Of a stretch of 11,174 bases of DNA, positions 1 through 6,824 are shown piece by piece; positions within the stretch are counted from its first letter, which is position 1, and each line of letters opens with the position of its first letter. The notes under the pieces were generated by a model. It was not told the origin of the DNA. It worked only from the letters and a program-made list of their open reading frames with translations, and searched no databases. The stretch lies in contig JACCZA010000368.1 in NCBI GenBank assembly GCA_013696185.1, positions 1 to 11,174 on the forward strand, given 5' to 3'. This DNA comes from Actinomycetota bacterium (GTDB lineage Bacteria; Actinomycetota; Thermoleophilia; Gaiellales; Gaiellaceae). The position numbers and the translations under genes are program-made.

Positions 1-1
1 C

Positions 2-712
2 TTGCAGGATCCGCTCTCCTTCCGCTGCGTCAGCCAGGTGCACGGCTCTCTGGCCGCGGCACTCGATCTGCTCGCGGCCGCGCTCGAGCCGGAGCTCAAC
101 GGCGCCGGCGACAACCCACTGGTGCTCTCGGAGGATGGCGAGATCGTCTCGACCGGCAACTTTCACGCGCCCGCGCTCGCGCTCGCGGCCGATGCCGTCG
201 CGCTCGGGCTCGCCCAGGTGGGCAATCTCGCGGTCGCCCGCTCTGCCCGCCTGCTCGCCGAGCCGCTGAGCGGCCTCCCCGCCAACCTGGCCGCACCTGG
301 AACGAGCGGGGCGGGCATGGCGCCGCTGCTCAAGGTCGCAGATGCGCTCGCCGGGGAGCTGGTACACGCCGCTGCGCCCACCTGCCTCGATGCGCGCGGC
401 GGCTCGGACGCGGTGGAGGACGACTCGACCGGCAGCCTGCTGGCTGTCCGCCGGCTCGCCACGATGCTCGACCGGCTGCGGCTGCTCGTCGCGCTACACC
501 TCGTCGTGGCGGCGAGAGCGGTGGAGCTTGCCCGACCCGAGCCGCTCGGCCGCGGTACTGCGGCGGCGTACGCGGTCGTGAGCGAGCTCGTCGAGCCGCT
601 GTCCGAGGATCGGCCGCTCGGCGTCGACGTCGAACGCGTCGCGCAGGAGGCTCTGACCTCGGGCCGCCTGCTCGCGGCCGTGCACGAGGCGCTCCGGCGG
701 GCCCCGGCATGA
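2..712 (+). CDS. Histidine/aromatic amino acid ammonia-lyase family protein, C-terminal part (5' end outside window)
   Basis: This is the last 236 residues of a HAL/PAL-superfamily lyase. The family eliminates ammonia (or a related amine) from an alpha-amino acid and is usually about 500 residues, so roughly the N-terminal half, including any MIO-forming Ala-Ser-Gly, lies upstream. Visible family blocks are QDPLSFRC at visible residues 2-9 (HAL: QDPYSLRC), GDNPL at 36-40, TGNFH at 51-55, LSGLPANL at 89-96 and SDAVEDDSTG at 135-144, which aligns with the HAL NQEDHVS block. The first visible codon is TTG, but homology to the middle of HAL shows it is not a start. The Tyr of QDPYSLRC is Leu here, and the NQEDHVS block keeps Glu139 and an Asp but not Gln or His, so the substrate may not be histidine. 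The TGA stop at 710-712 directly abuts the stop of the convergent gene at 713. Family is confident; substrate is open. Confidence 0.85.
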   Translation: MQDPLSFRCVSQVHGSLAAALDLLAAALEPELNGAGDNPLVLSEDGEIVSTGNFHAPALALAADAVALGLAQVGNLAVARSARLLAEPLSGLPANLAAPGTSGAGMAPLLKVADALAGELVHAAAPTCLDARGGSDAVEDDSTGSLLAVRRLATMLDRLRLLVALHLVVAARAVELARPEPLGRGTAAAYAVVSELVEPLSEDRPLGVDVERVAQEALTSGRLLAAVHEALRRAPA

Positions 713-1642
713 CTACGGCGGATACGCCTCGAGCCACCAGCGGGCGATGTCGACCCGGCGCATGAAGCTCACGCCCGGCGTGCGCCGGGCGTGCTCGAGG
801 AAGCCGCGAACCGCCGCCGCGCGGGCGGCCTGGCCGCTCCACCGGGCGTGCATCGCAACCGTCATCATCGCCGGGCGTCCTTCGCGCGCGAGCTCGTCGA
901 GGCCCATCGTGAGCGTGTCGAGGAAGTCACGCGGGCTCCCGAAGCCGGGGTTCATGAGGTACCGGCTGTCATTGTACGTCTTCGAGTACGGCACGACCAA
1001 GAACGGCACGCCGCCGGAGCGGACGTAGTAGGGGATGTCGTCGGCGCAGGAGTCGGAGTCGTAGAGGAAGCCGCCTTCCTCGAGGAGCAGCTCACGCGTC
1101 GATGCGCTCGGCCACGAGGGGCAGTTCCACCCCAGGGGCCGCCGGCCGAGAGTGCGCTGGTAGCTCTCGATCGCGCGTCGCAGGTGATCTCGCTCCTCGT
1201 CGCGCGTGAGCTCCCAGAGCTGAATCCAGCGCCAGCCGTGGCCCAACAGATCGTGGTCGTGCTCGCGCATCCACGCGGAGACGGCCGGGTTGAGCTCGAG
1301 CGCGACGGCGGCGGCCGACACCGTCACCGGGACAGCCGCCTCGTCGAAGATCCGCGCTAGTCGCCAGATGCCGGCGCGACTGCCGTATTCGTAGTGCGCC
1401 TCGGTGCCGCGGTCGCGCTGCGGCGGCTGCACGCCCGGATCGGCATATTCTCCCCAGCCCTCGTTGCGGTCGTCGCCCCAGAGCACCGACGACTCGGATC
1501 CTTCCTCGTAGACGAGGACGAGGTTGACCACGACCGTGGCGCCGTCCGGCCACGTGAACACCGGCGGGCTCGGGCCGTAACCGACCAGATCTCGCTCGCG
1601 CACCGGGCCCGGGATCATGGAAGAGGGGTCGGCCGGGGACAT
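713..1642 (-). CDS. PuuE-like allantoinase / polysaccharide deacetylase-fold amidohydrolase
   Basis: 309 residues of the polysaccharide deacetylase (NodB) fold, closest by motif to the PuuE subgroup. PuuE hydrolyses allantoin to allantoate in purine catabolism and is a cytosolic C-N hydrolase rather than a carbohydrate enzyme. Visible marks are VVVNLVLVYEEGSE at 37-50 (PuuE-type NYEEGGE), YEYGSRAGIWRL at 84-95, the GHGWRW block at 134-139, GWNCPSWPS at 171-179, EEGGFLYDSDSCADDIPYY at 188-206 and a C-terminal TVAMHARWSGQ at 261-271. No signal peptide or membrane segment is seen. The ATG at 1640-1642 was taken as start; an ATG at 1616-1618 (residue 9) is an alternative, and neither has a Shine-Dalgarno. 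A TATAGT box on this strand lies 8 bases upstream of the ATG, so the mRNA may be leaderless. It diverges from the M20 hydrolase gene, which would act on ring-opened product. Activity on a cyclic amide other than allantoin is possible. Confidence 0.8.
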   Translation of the reverse strand: MSPADPSSMIPGPVRERDLVGYGPSPPVFTWPDGATVVVNLVLVYEEGSESSVLWGDDRNEGWGEYADPGVQPPQRDRGTEAHYEYGSRAGIWRLARIFDEAAVPVTVSAAAVALELNPAVSAWMREHDHDLLGHGWRWIQLWELTRDEERDHLRRAIESYQRTLGRRPLGWNCPSWPSASTRELLLEEGGFLYDSDSCADDIPYYVRSGGVPFLVVPYSKTYNDSRYLMNPGFGSPRDFLDTLTMGLDELAREGRPAMMTVAMHARWSGQAARAAAVRGFLEHARRTPGVSFMRRVDIARWWLEAYPP

Positions 1643-1650
1643 GGACGGCC

Positions 1651-1660
1651 ACTATAGGAT
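1651..1660. promoter_or_regulatory. Overlapping divergent -10-like boxes between the PuuE-like and M20 genes
   Basis: The 23-bp gap (1643-1665) contains actataggat. On the plus strand TAGGAT (1655-1660) fits the actinobacterial TANNNT -10 and ends 5 bases before the GTG at 1666. On the minus strand TATAGT (1656-1651) fits the same consensus and ends 8 bases before the ATG at 1642. The boxes share the TATA core. No clear -35 is seen for either. On the plus strand AGGA (1656-1659) could instead serve as a Shine-Dalgarno with a 6-base spacer, so leaderless expression of that gene is only one reading. Confidence 0.5.
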
Positions 1661-1665
1661 CGCGC

Positions 1666-2901
1666 GTGGTGCTTCGCATCGATCCCGATCGCATGCGCAC
1701 CGACTTCGAGCAGCTCGCGGCAATGGGGGGTACCGCGGACGGCGGGATTGCCCGCACGACGTTCTCGGAGGCTCACTTCGAGGCGCGCGCCTGGTTTCTC
1801 GAGCGCGGGCGGGCCGCCGGGCTCGAGACACACGTCGACTCGGCCGCGAACCACTCGCTTCGGCTCCCCGCGGGCGACCGGAGCGCGAGAACGCTCCTGC
1901 TCGGCTCCCATCTCGATTCTGTGCGCCGGGGCGGACGCTACGACGGCGCGCTCGGCGTCCTCTGCGCGCTCGAGGTGTTGCGGGCGGTGCAGGATGCGGG
2001 GCTCGCGCTGCCAGTGGCGCTCGAGGCGATCGACTTCACGGACGAGGAAGGCACACTCGTCGGCGAGCTCGGCAGCTGGGCGCTGACGGGCGAGCTGAGC
2101 GCCGAGATCCTCGCCGCCCCACGCGGTGGTCGCGACCTCCTGGTCTCCGAGCTCGCCCGAGTCGGGCTCACCGAGGAGGGACTGCTGGCGGCGCGCCGCG
2201 ACCCCTCGACCCTCGCGGGCTTTCTCGAGCTCCACATCGAGCAGGGTCCGGTGCTCGAGCGCGCCGGCACCGATATCGGCATCGTCACCGGCATCATCGG
2301 CTCGAGCTCCTTCCAGGTCGTCTTCGAGGGGGACGCCCGCCATGCGGGCACGACGCCGATGGAAGCCCGTCGAGACGCGGCGCTCGGTGCGGCCGGGTTC
2401 GTCCTCGGCGTCCGCGAGACCGTGACACGCGACTTCCCCGGCTGTGTCGCCACCGTCGGTGACATCCAGATCGAGCCTGGCTCGTTCAACGTCGTTCCGG
2501 GACGGGCGCGCTTGCGCATGGAATGCCGCTCGCTCGACCCGGAAGAGCTCGACGCCCTGGAGCTCGCGCTCGCCGAGCGCGCCCGCGCCGAGGCTGCAAC
2601 ATACGGGCTGGAGGTCGAGCTACGACGCGTCGGCCGCTGGGAGCCCGCCCCGACGGACGAGCGCGTGCGGGCAGCGATCGAACTCGCGGCCGGCGCTCTC
2701 GGCCTGACGACGATGGAGCTGCCCTCGGGCGCGGGCCACGACGCCCAGGCGCTCGCACAGGTGACGCCGAGCGGCATGATCTTCGTCCCCTCGGCGGGCG
2801 GGGTGAGCCACGACCCGGCCGAGCACACCGCCTGGGAGGACTGCGTCAACGGCGCCAACGTCCTCCTCGGAGCAGCGGTCGATTTGGCGCGGTCCGGTTA
2901 G
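1666..2901 (+). CDS. M20-family Zn amidohydrolase (allantoate amidohydrolase / N-carbamoyl-L-amino-acid hydrolase type)
   Basis: 411 residues, the normal length for the hydantoinase/carbamoylase branch of M20 peptidases (AllC, HyuC, beta-ureidopropionase). These di-zinc enzymes cleave a ureido or carbamoyl group from allantoate or N-carbamoyl amino acids, releasing CO2 and ammonia. Visible metal ligands are His82 in GSHLDS, bridging Asp93 in RYDGALG, Glu127/Glu128 in DFTDEEGT, His190 in FLELHIEQGP and His382 in GVSHDPAE. The dimerisation (lid) domain lies at about 205-325 and includes GDARHAGTTPM. SGAGHDAQ at 354-361 is typical of this branch and binds substrate. The GTG at 1666 is chosen because it is the first in-frame start after the divergent gene; another GTG follows immediately. 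It is transcribed away from the PuuE-like gene, consistent with successive steps of ring opening and carbamoyl removal. Its TAG stop overlaps the stop of the convergent aminotransferase by 3 bases. The exact substrate cannot be read from sequence. Confidence 0.9.
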   Translation: MVLRIDPDRMRTDFEQLAAMGGTADGGIARTTFSEAHFEARAWFLERGRAAGLETHVDSAANHSLRLPAGDRSARTLLLGSHLDSVRRGGRYDGALGVLCALEVLRAVQDAGLALPVALEAIDFTDEEGTLVGELGSWALTGELSAEILAAPRGGRDLLVSELARVGLTEEGLLAARRDPSTLAGFLELHIEQGPVLERAGTDIGIVTGIIGSSSFQVVFEGDARHAGTTPMEARRDAALGAAGFVLGVRETVTRDFPGCVATVGDIQIEPGSFNVVPGRARLRMECRSLDPEELDALELALAERARAEAATYGLEVELRRVGRWEPAPTDERVRAAIELAAGALGLTTMELPSGAGHDAQALAQVTPSGMIFVPSAGGVSHDPAEHTAWEDCVNGANVLLGAAVDLARSG

Positions 2902-4010
2902 CGAGCCGCGCCTGCGACCGCCGTGAGCGCAGCGAGCACGGCGTCGTTCTCCCTCTCTCGGCCGACGGTAACGCGGAGGATGCCGTCGGCGAGCGGGCGA
3001 ACGACGATGCCGTGCTCCAGGAGGGTTGCGGCGAGACCGTGCGAACCGCCCTCGTGGGCAGATGCGTCGATCGCGACGAAGTTTCCGCACGAGTCGTACG
3101 CCCGCACGCCGAGCGTGCGGAGGGCAGCGATGAGCCGATCCCGCTCGGCGACAATCCGCTTCACCTGGCGACGGTGGTACGCGTCATCCTCGAGTGCCGC
3201 GAGCGCGGCGTTCAGACCCGCCGAGCTGACCGAACTGCCCGGCACGAGGAACCGGTCGACGAGGTCGAGCAGTGAGAGCCCGCCGACGGCATAGCCGATC
3301 CGCAGGCCGGCGAGACAGTAGGCCTTCGAGAACGTTCGCGTGAGCACCACGTTGTCGTGCTCGTGGACGATCGGCCTCAGATCCACGCCCGGGTCGAAGT
3401 CGGCATACGCGGCGTCGAGCAGGAGCGGCGGCCCGACTCGCGCGACCCGCTGTACATCCTCGTTGCGCATCGCGTTACCGGTGGGGTTGTTGGGCGTGCA
3501 GACGACGACGAGTTTCGTACGGCGCGTGACGGCGCCCACGAGCGCATCGACGTCATAGGCGTACGCGGTGTCCGTGACGACGAGCGGGACCTCCACGATC
3601 CGGGCCTCGAGCGCCTCCAATCTCCGCCGGTACACGGGCCAGGACGGCCGTGCCAGGACGACCTCGTCCCCGGCGCGGACGAACGTCCGGAAGGTCGCAT
3701 CGATCACCTCCGTCGAGCCCGCCGAGAGCAGGATGCGGCCGGGATCCACGGCGTAGCGCTCGGCGAGGGCGAGGCGCAGCGGCGGCATCGTCGGCGGAGA
3801 CAGGTTGGCGACGTCGTAGGCGTCCTGGAGCGCCTTCCGCACGCGCGGTGAAGGGGGCTCGGTGTTCTCGTTCGATGCGAGCCGGATCAGGCTCCGGTCG
3901 GCGTCTGCCAGATCGAGGTGCGCGAGGTACTCGGCGCTCGAGGGGAGGACGCGTGCGGCCGGGACGGCCAGAGCCTCCAGCCGCTCGCCTGTTCGAGCCT
4001 CGCTCTTCAC
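2898..4010 (-). CDS. HisC-like PLP-dependent aminotransferase (class I/II)
   Basis: 370 residues, the usual size of histidinol-phosphate-type aminotransferases (fold type I). Visible marks with the GTG as residue 1 are IRLASNENTEPPSP from 42 (substrate-arm block of HisC), SAGSTEVID at about 96-104 (phosphate-cup region), CTPNNPTGN at 171-179, LLDAAYADF with the pyridine-binding Asp199, and RTFSKAYCLAGLRIGY with the Schiff-base Lys229. The start is the GTG at 4008-4010, four bases after the oxidoreductase stop; the open frame extends to 4157, but those codons overlap the upstream gene and do not resemble HisC. There is no Shine-Dalgarno, so translation probably depends on coupling. As last gene of the operon, away from any his genes, it more likely transaminates an amino acid released by the hydrolases than makes histidine. 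Substrate is inference. Confidence 0.85.
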   Translation of the reverse strand: MKSEARTGERLEALAVPAARVLPSSAEYLAHLDLADADRSLIRLASNENTEPPSPRVRKALQDAYDVANLSPPTMPPLRLALAERYAVDPGRILLSAGSTEVIDATFRTFVRAGDEVVLARPSWPVYRRRLEALEARIVEVPLVVTDTAYAYDVDALVGAVTRRTKLVVVCTPNNPTGNAMRNEDVQRVARVGPPLLLDAAYADFDPGVDLRPIVHEHDNVVLTRTFSKAYCLAGLRIGYAVGGLSLLDLVDRFLVPGSSVSSAGLNAALAALEDDAYHRRQVKRIVAERDRLIAALRTLGVRAYDSCGNFVAIDASAHEGGSHGLAATLLEHGIVVRPLADGILRVTVGRERENDAVLAALTAVAGAAR

Positions 4011-4014
4011 GCGC

Positions 4015-5031
4015 TCACGGCACGTCGGTCGGAAGAAGCTCTGCCAGCTCGACCACTCGGCCGCTCTCGAGCAGGGAGCGCTCGCAGGCGAGGGCCGTCG
4101 CCAGCGTTGCCGTCGCATCGCGCGGATCGCAGAAGACGCGGCCCCGGTCGCTCGCACCCACGGCGTCGACGAAGCGGGCGATGGCGCGCTCGAAGGGGTG
4201 TGTCGTCGGCGACATCGCCACCCGGCGGTCGCCGACCTGGCCGGTCACCTTGAACGCCGGATCGAGCTCGAGCTTCAATGTCGCCTCCGTGGCAACGACG
4301 TCGAGCGAGTAGGTGCCGGGTTGCCCCTGACGGGTCCAGGCGATCACGGCTGTACCCACCGCGCCGCTCTCGAACTGCAACAGGAGCGCGGCGGCATCCT
4401 CGATGTTCCCGGAGTCCGTCTCCGTCTGGGCGAGCAGTGTCTCGGGAGCGGTCACCTGCACGCGGGCGACGTCGCCGGCGACCGCGCGCATGAGGTCGAG
4501 CTGATGGCTGCCCCGCTCGAGGATGTTGCCGCCGCCGCCCGAGCGGTCGAGAAACCACGGCCGAGCAGCCGTCGGCCCGATGCTGACGCCGAGCAGCAGC
4601 GCGATCCGCTGGCCGGCGAGCTCGGCCTGCAGCGTCTCGAGCCCCTCCGTCGCGTGCCACTGGTAGCCGACTCCGCAGACGACACCTGTCCGCTCCCAGG
4701 TCTCGACGATGACATGCGCGTCTTCGAGCGTGCGCGCCACCGGCTTCTCCAGGAAGACGGGCAGCCCCACTTCCATCGCCGCCGTGGCGGGGCCCCGGTG
4801 GTGCAGTGGCGGGGTCGTCACCCAGAGCGCGTCGAGCGTCTCCCGTTCGAGCAGCTCATGCCAGTCCTCGTACACGGCGGCGCCCTCGGGCGCCCGCTGC
4901 TCGGCTCGAGACCGATCGATGTCGCAGACGGCGACGATCTCGTGGCCGAGCTTGCGCAGAACGACGCTGTGGTCGGTTGCGATCCAGCCCGTGCCGACGA
5001 TCCCGACGCGGAGGGGCTTGTCGGCGGCCAT
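4015..5031 (-). CDS. Gfo/Idh/MocA-family NAD(P)-dependent oxidoreductase
   Basis: 338 residues, normal for this family of sugar, inositol and small-acid dehydrogenases. The N-terminal Rossmann domain begins with VGIVGTGWIATDH (9-21; nucleotide-binding GTGWIA at 13-18), followed by VCDIDRSRA at 35-43. The family hallmark FLEKPVA with Glu95-Lys96-Pro97 is present. ERGSHQLDLMR at 172-182 supplies His176 and Asp179, the positions normally used for proton transfer. The C-terminal alpha/beta domain covers about 125-310. The ATG at 5029-5031 lies 9 bases after the hydantoinase stop (5041), and its own TGA at 4015 lies 4 bases before the aminotransferase GTG, so it is the fourth gene of the operon. 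Family members act on very varied substrates and nothing here fixes which one; reduction or oxidation of a hydroxy or oxo acid from the pathway is a guess. Confidence 0.9.
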   Translation of the reverse strand: MAADKPLRVGIVGTGWIATDHSVVLRKLGHEIVAVCDIDRSRAEQRAPEGAAVYEDWHELLERETLDALWVTTPPLHHRGPATAAMEVGLPVFLEKPVARTLEDAHVIVETWERTGVVCGVGYQWHATEGLETLQAELAGQRIALLLGVSIGPTAARPWFLDRSGGGGNILERGSHQLDLMRAVAGDVARVQVTAPETLLAQTETDSGNIEDAAALLLQFESGAVGTAVIAWTRQGQPGTYSLDVVATEATLKLELDPAFKVTGQVGDRRVAMSPTTHPFERAIARFVDAVGASDRGRVFCDPRDATATLATALACERSLLESGRVVELAELLPTDVP

Positions 5032-5040
5032 GCGGCTACT

Positions 5041-6309
5041 CTACGGCTCCGGCGGCCCGTGAAGCACGGCGCCGTCGCGAATCACCGTCCGTATTTCTCC
5101 CATCACCTCGATGCCGTCGTAGGGCGTCCAGGCGTGGCCACCGTGCAGCCGGGACGGGTCGACCGTCCAGTGGGTGGACGGATCCCAGACGAGGAGGTCG
5201 GCCGCCGCTCCGGGGACGATCGCGCCCGTGCTCTCCCGTCGGAAGGTTCGCGCCGGCGTCGTTGCGAGGAGCGACGCGAGCCGCTCGAGGGTCACTCCGC
5301 GCCTCGCTCCCTCCGATAGTACGAGCGGCACGCGGGTCTCGATGCCGGGAAAGCCGGACGGCAGCGCACGGAAGTCGGCGCCGCGAAAGGCCGGTTGATA
5401 CGCGACCTGCGCATGGTCGGACCCGATCGTGTCAAGCGTCCCGTCGTGGACCCCATCCCAGAGCGCGTCGACATGGAATCGAGAGCGAAGAGGGGGAACG
5501 ATCAGCCAGCGGCCGGGGTCGGGTCGCTCGTAGCACGACTCGTCGAGCAGGAGATGGTGTGCGCAGGCCTCGGCGATCACCCTCTGCCCCTGCGCCCGCG
5601 CCTCCCTGACGAGGACGAGCGAGCCGGCGCTCGAGAGATGCACGAGGTACACGGGCGCCTCCGCAAGCCGCGCGAGCGCCAGGGTGCGGGCGACTGCCTC
5701 CTCCTCGACGCCGGTTGCCCGCGCAGCCACGAAGCCGTCGATGCCGGTGGCGCCGTGCGCGAGCTGCTCCTCGACGCGAGCCTCGATCACGCCCCCGTTC
5801 TCACAGTGCACCATCACGAGCAGGCCGAGCTCCACCGACGCGCGCAGGGTCTCGTAGAGCGTTCGGTCGGAGGCCATCATCCCGAGCTCGGGGTAGGCGA
5901 GGTACAGCTTCACGCTCGAGGCGCCGAGGGCCCTGAGCTCCTCGAGGTCGGCGCGCGTGAGCCGGTCCGGCTCCCAGATCGCCGGGTGCAGCGACATGGC
6001 GACGGTCGCCTGTGGCAGGTCCCGCACGGCGCGCCGCCACGCTGCGCCGGGTGATTCGCCGGGACGAGGTGCCGTGAACCCGAAGACGGTGGTCGTGCCT
6101 CCCTGGCCCGCCGCTGTGGTCGCGCGAGCGAGGCCGGAGAGCGGATGTGTGTGCGGGTCGACGCCACCCGGCAGGACCACGCATCCGCGGGCATCCAGCT
6201 CGCCGCCCGCCGTCGGGGGCTCGATCGCCGCAATCCGTCCGTCGCGAACGAGGATGTCCCCTTCGCGGGGGGCCGTGCCCGTGACGACGAGGCCGCCGCA
6301 GACCCTCAT
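5041..6309 (-). CDS. Dihydropyrimidinase / hydantoinase-like cyclic amidohydrolase
   Basis: 422 residues of the amidohydrolase superfamily, dihydropyrimidinase/hydantoinase/allantoinase branch, which hydrolytically opens cyclic ureides such as hydantoins, dihydropyrimidines or allantoin to N-carbamoyl acids. All six binuclear metal ligands are visible: His53 and His55 in GGVDPHTHP, the carbamylated Lys134 in SSVKLYLAYP, His168 in VMVHCENGG, His224 in YLVHLSSAGS and Asp298 in IGSDHAQ. The N-terminal beta domain (1-50) and C-terminal beta return (about 360-415, GAIVPGAAADLLVWD) are intact. The open frame runs up to 6546, but those extra codons lie inside the selenoprotein gene. The ATG at 6307-6309 overlaps that gene's TGA (ATGA) and starts the protein at the correct family point, so translational coupling is likely. 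Slightly shorter than typical (about 450-480 residues). The M20 enzyme 2 kb away could act on its product. Confidence 0.9.
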   Translation of the reverse strand: MRVCGGLVVTGTAPREGDILVRDGRIAAIEPPTAGGELDARGCVVLPGGVDPHTHPLSGLARATTAAGQGGTTTVFGFTAPRPGESPGAAWRRAVRDLPQATVAMSLHPAIWEPDRLTRADLEELRALGASSVKLYLAYPELGMMASDRTLYETLRASVELGLLVMVHCENGGVIEARVEEQLAHGATGIDGFVAARATGVEEEAVARTLALARLAEAPVYLVHLSSAGSLVLVREARAQGQRVIAEACAHHLLLDESCYERPDPGRWLIVPPLRSRFHVDALWDGVHDGTLDTIGSDHAQVAYQPAFRGADFRALPSGFPGIETRVPLVLSEGARRGVTLERLASLLATTPARTFRRESTGAIVPGAAADLLVWDPSTHWTVDPSRLHGGHAWTPYDGIEVMGEIRTVIRDGAVLHGPPEP

Positions 6310-6824
6310 CTGCGGATCGTCAGCCGAGCGACGATCTGCGGCAGCGATGCGTCGGCGACCGCCTGAAGCTCGGCCGTCGAGAGCAGCTGCACAGGATGCG
6401 GAATCAGCACCATCCGGTATGCCGGCATGCCGAGCAGGCGCGCCTGCTCCAGAGCCTCGTCCAGGAACGGTTCCGTCCCGATCGCGGCGGTCGGGATCCC
6501 CAGTCGCTCGAGCCGTACGGCGTCGTGCACACTGCACGACACGCACGAGCCTCAGTCGGCCAGGCCTTCGACGGCCAGGTCGCCGTGGATGGCGACACGC
6601 TCGATCACCTCGCTCGAGGCCGGCTTCGAGAAGATCTCCTTCGAAAGGCGGAACGTCTCCGCGCCGTAGAGCCGCAGGTGCTGCTCGACCCGGTCGAGCA
6701 GCTCGCTGCCCCGGTTCTTCGTGATGTCCAGGAGAACGACGCGGCGTCCTCCGAGCTCCCGCGGGCGCGGAGCGAACGGCACCGGCTCGGCGGCGCTGTC
6801 GTCGATCGGGCTCACGTACTCCAT
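6306..6824 (-). CDS. UGSC-family selenoprotein (TGA at 6554-6552 read as selenocysteine)
   Basis: 172 residues if the in-frame TGA is decoded as Sec91. Conventional calling splits it into a 90-residue piece (6824-6552) and a fragment from a GTG at 6542. Reading through gives GLAD-U-G-S-C-V-S-C-SVHDAVRLERLGIP, with Sec91, Cys94 and Cys97, matching the UGSC-containing selenoprotein family recorded in surveys of bacterial selenoproteins. Sequence on both sides of the TGA is family-like: KPA at 67-69 and IHGDLAVEGLAD before it, RLERLGIPTAAIG and VLIPHPV after it. A hairpin of bacterial SECIS geometry follows (separate entry). The ATG at 6822-6824 has a good Shine-Dalgarno, GAGGGAG (6836-6830), with a 5-base spacer, and overlaps the upstream gene by 13 bp. 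Its final TGA overlaps the hydantoinase ATG. The Sec-x-x-Cys motif implies thiol/selenol redox chemistry; the reaction is not established. It resembles the Sec site of GrdB (UGTCxxC). No sel genes are in the window. Confidence 0.9.
6522..6554 (-). promoter_or_regulatory. Bacterial SECIS element (UGA plus hairpin) inside the UGSC gene
   Basis: After the TGA (6554-6552) come 11 bases (6551-6541), then GTCGTGC (6540-6534), loop AGTGT (6533-6529) and GCACGAC (6528-6522), a perfect 7-bp stem with a 5-base loop containing GU. A G-T wobble and a G-C pair extend it outward to 9 bp. The E. coli fdhF SECIS has an upper stem-loop of about 17 nt starting 11 nt after UGA with a GU-containing loop, so spacing and size agree. 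The loop begins 18 nt after the UGA. SelB would bind here to bring Sec-tRNA. Folding was done by eye. Confidence 0.8.

Noticed and set aside
1938..2858. 306-codon open frame on the minus strand
   Set aside because: It is antisense to the M20 gene, low-complexity Ser/Arg/Ala sequence, with no start signal or domain.
2898..4010. Aminotransferase as histidine biosynthesis HisC
   Set aside because: The motifs are HisC-like but no other his genes are present, and the operon context is catabolic; only the broad family is called.
3862..5319. 485-codon open frame on the plus strand
   Set aside because: It is antisense to the aminotransferase, oxidoreductase and hydantoinase genes. The product is Arg/Ala-rich without recognisable domains, a typical high-GC shadow frame.
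6310..6546. N-terminal extension of the hydantoinase to 6546
   Set aside because: The extension lies in another frame of the selenoprotein gene and is Arg-rich; the amidohydrolase beta domain begins at the ATG at 6309.
6552..6554. TGA as an ordinary stop or a pseudogene mutation
   Set aside because: It falls exactly on the Sec position of a known selenoprotein motif, is followed by a SECIS-like hairpin, and both sides stay in frame and family-like. A nonsense mutation would not explain the hairpin.
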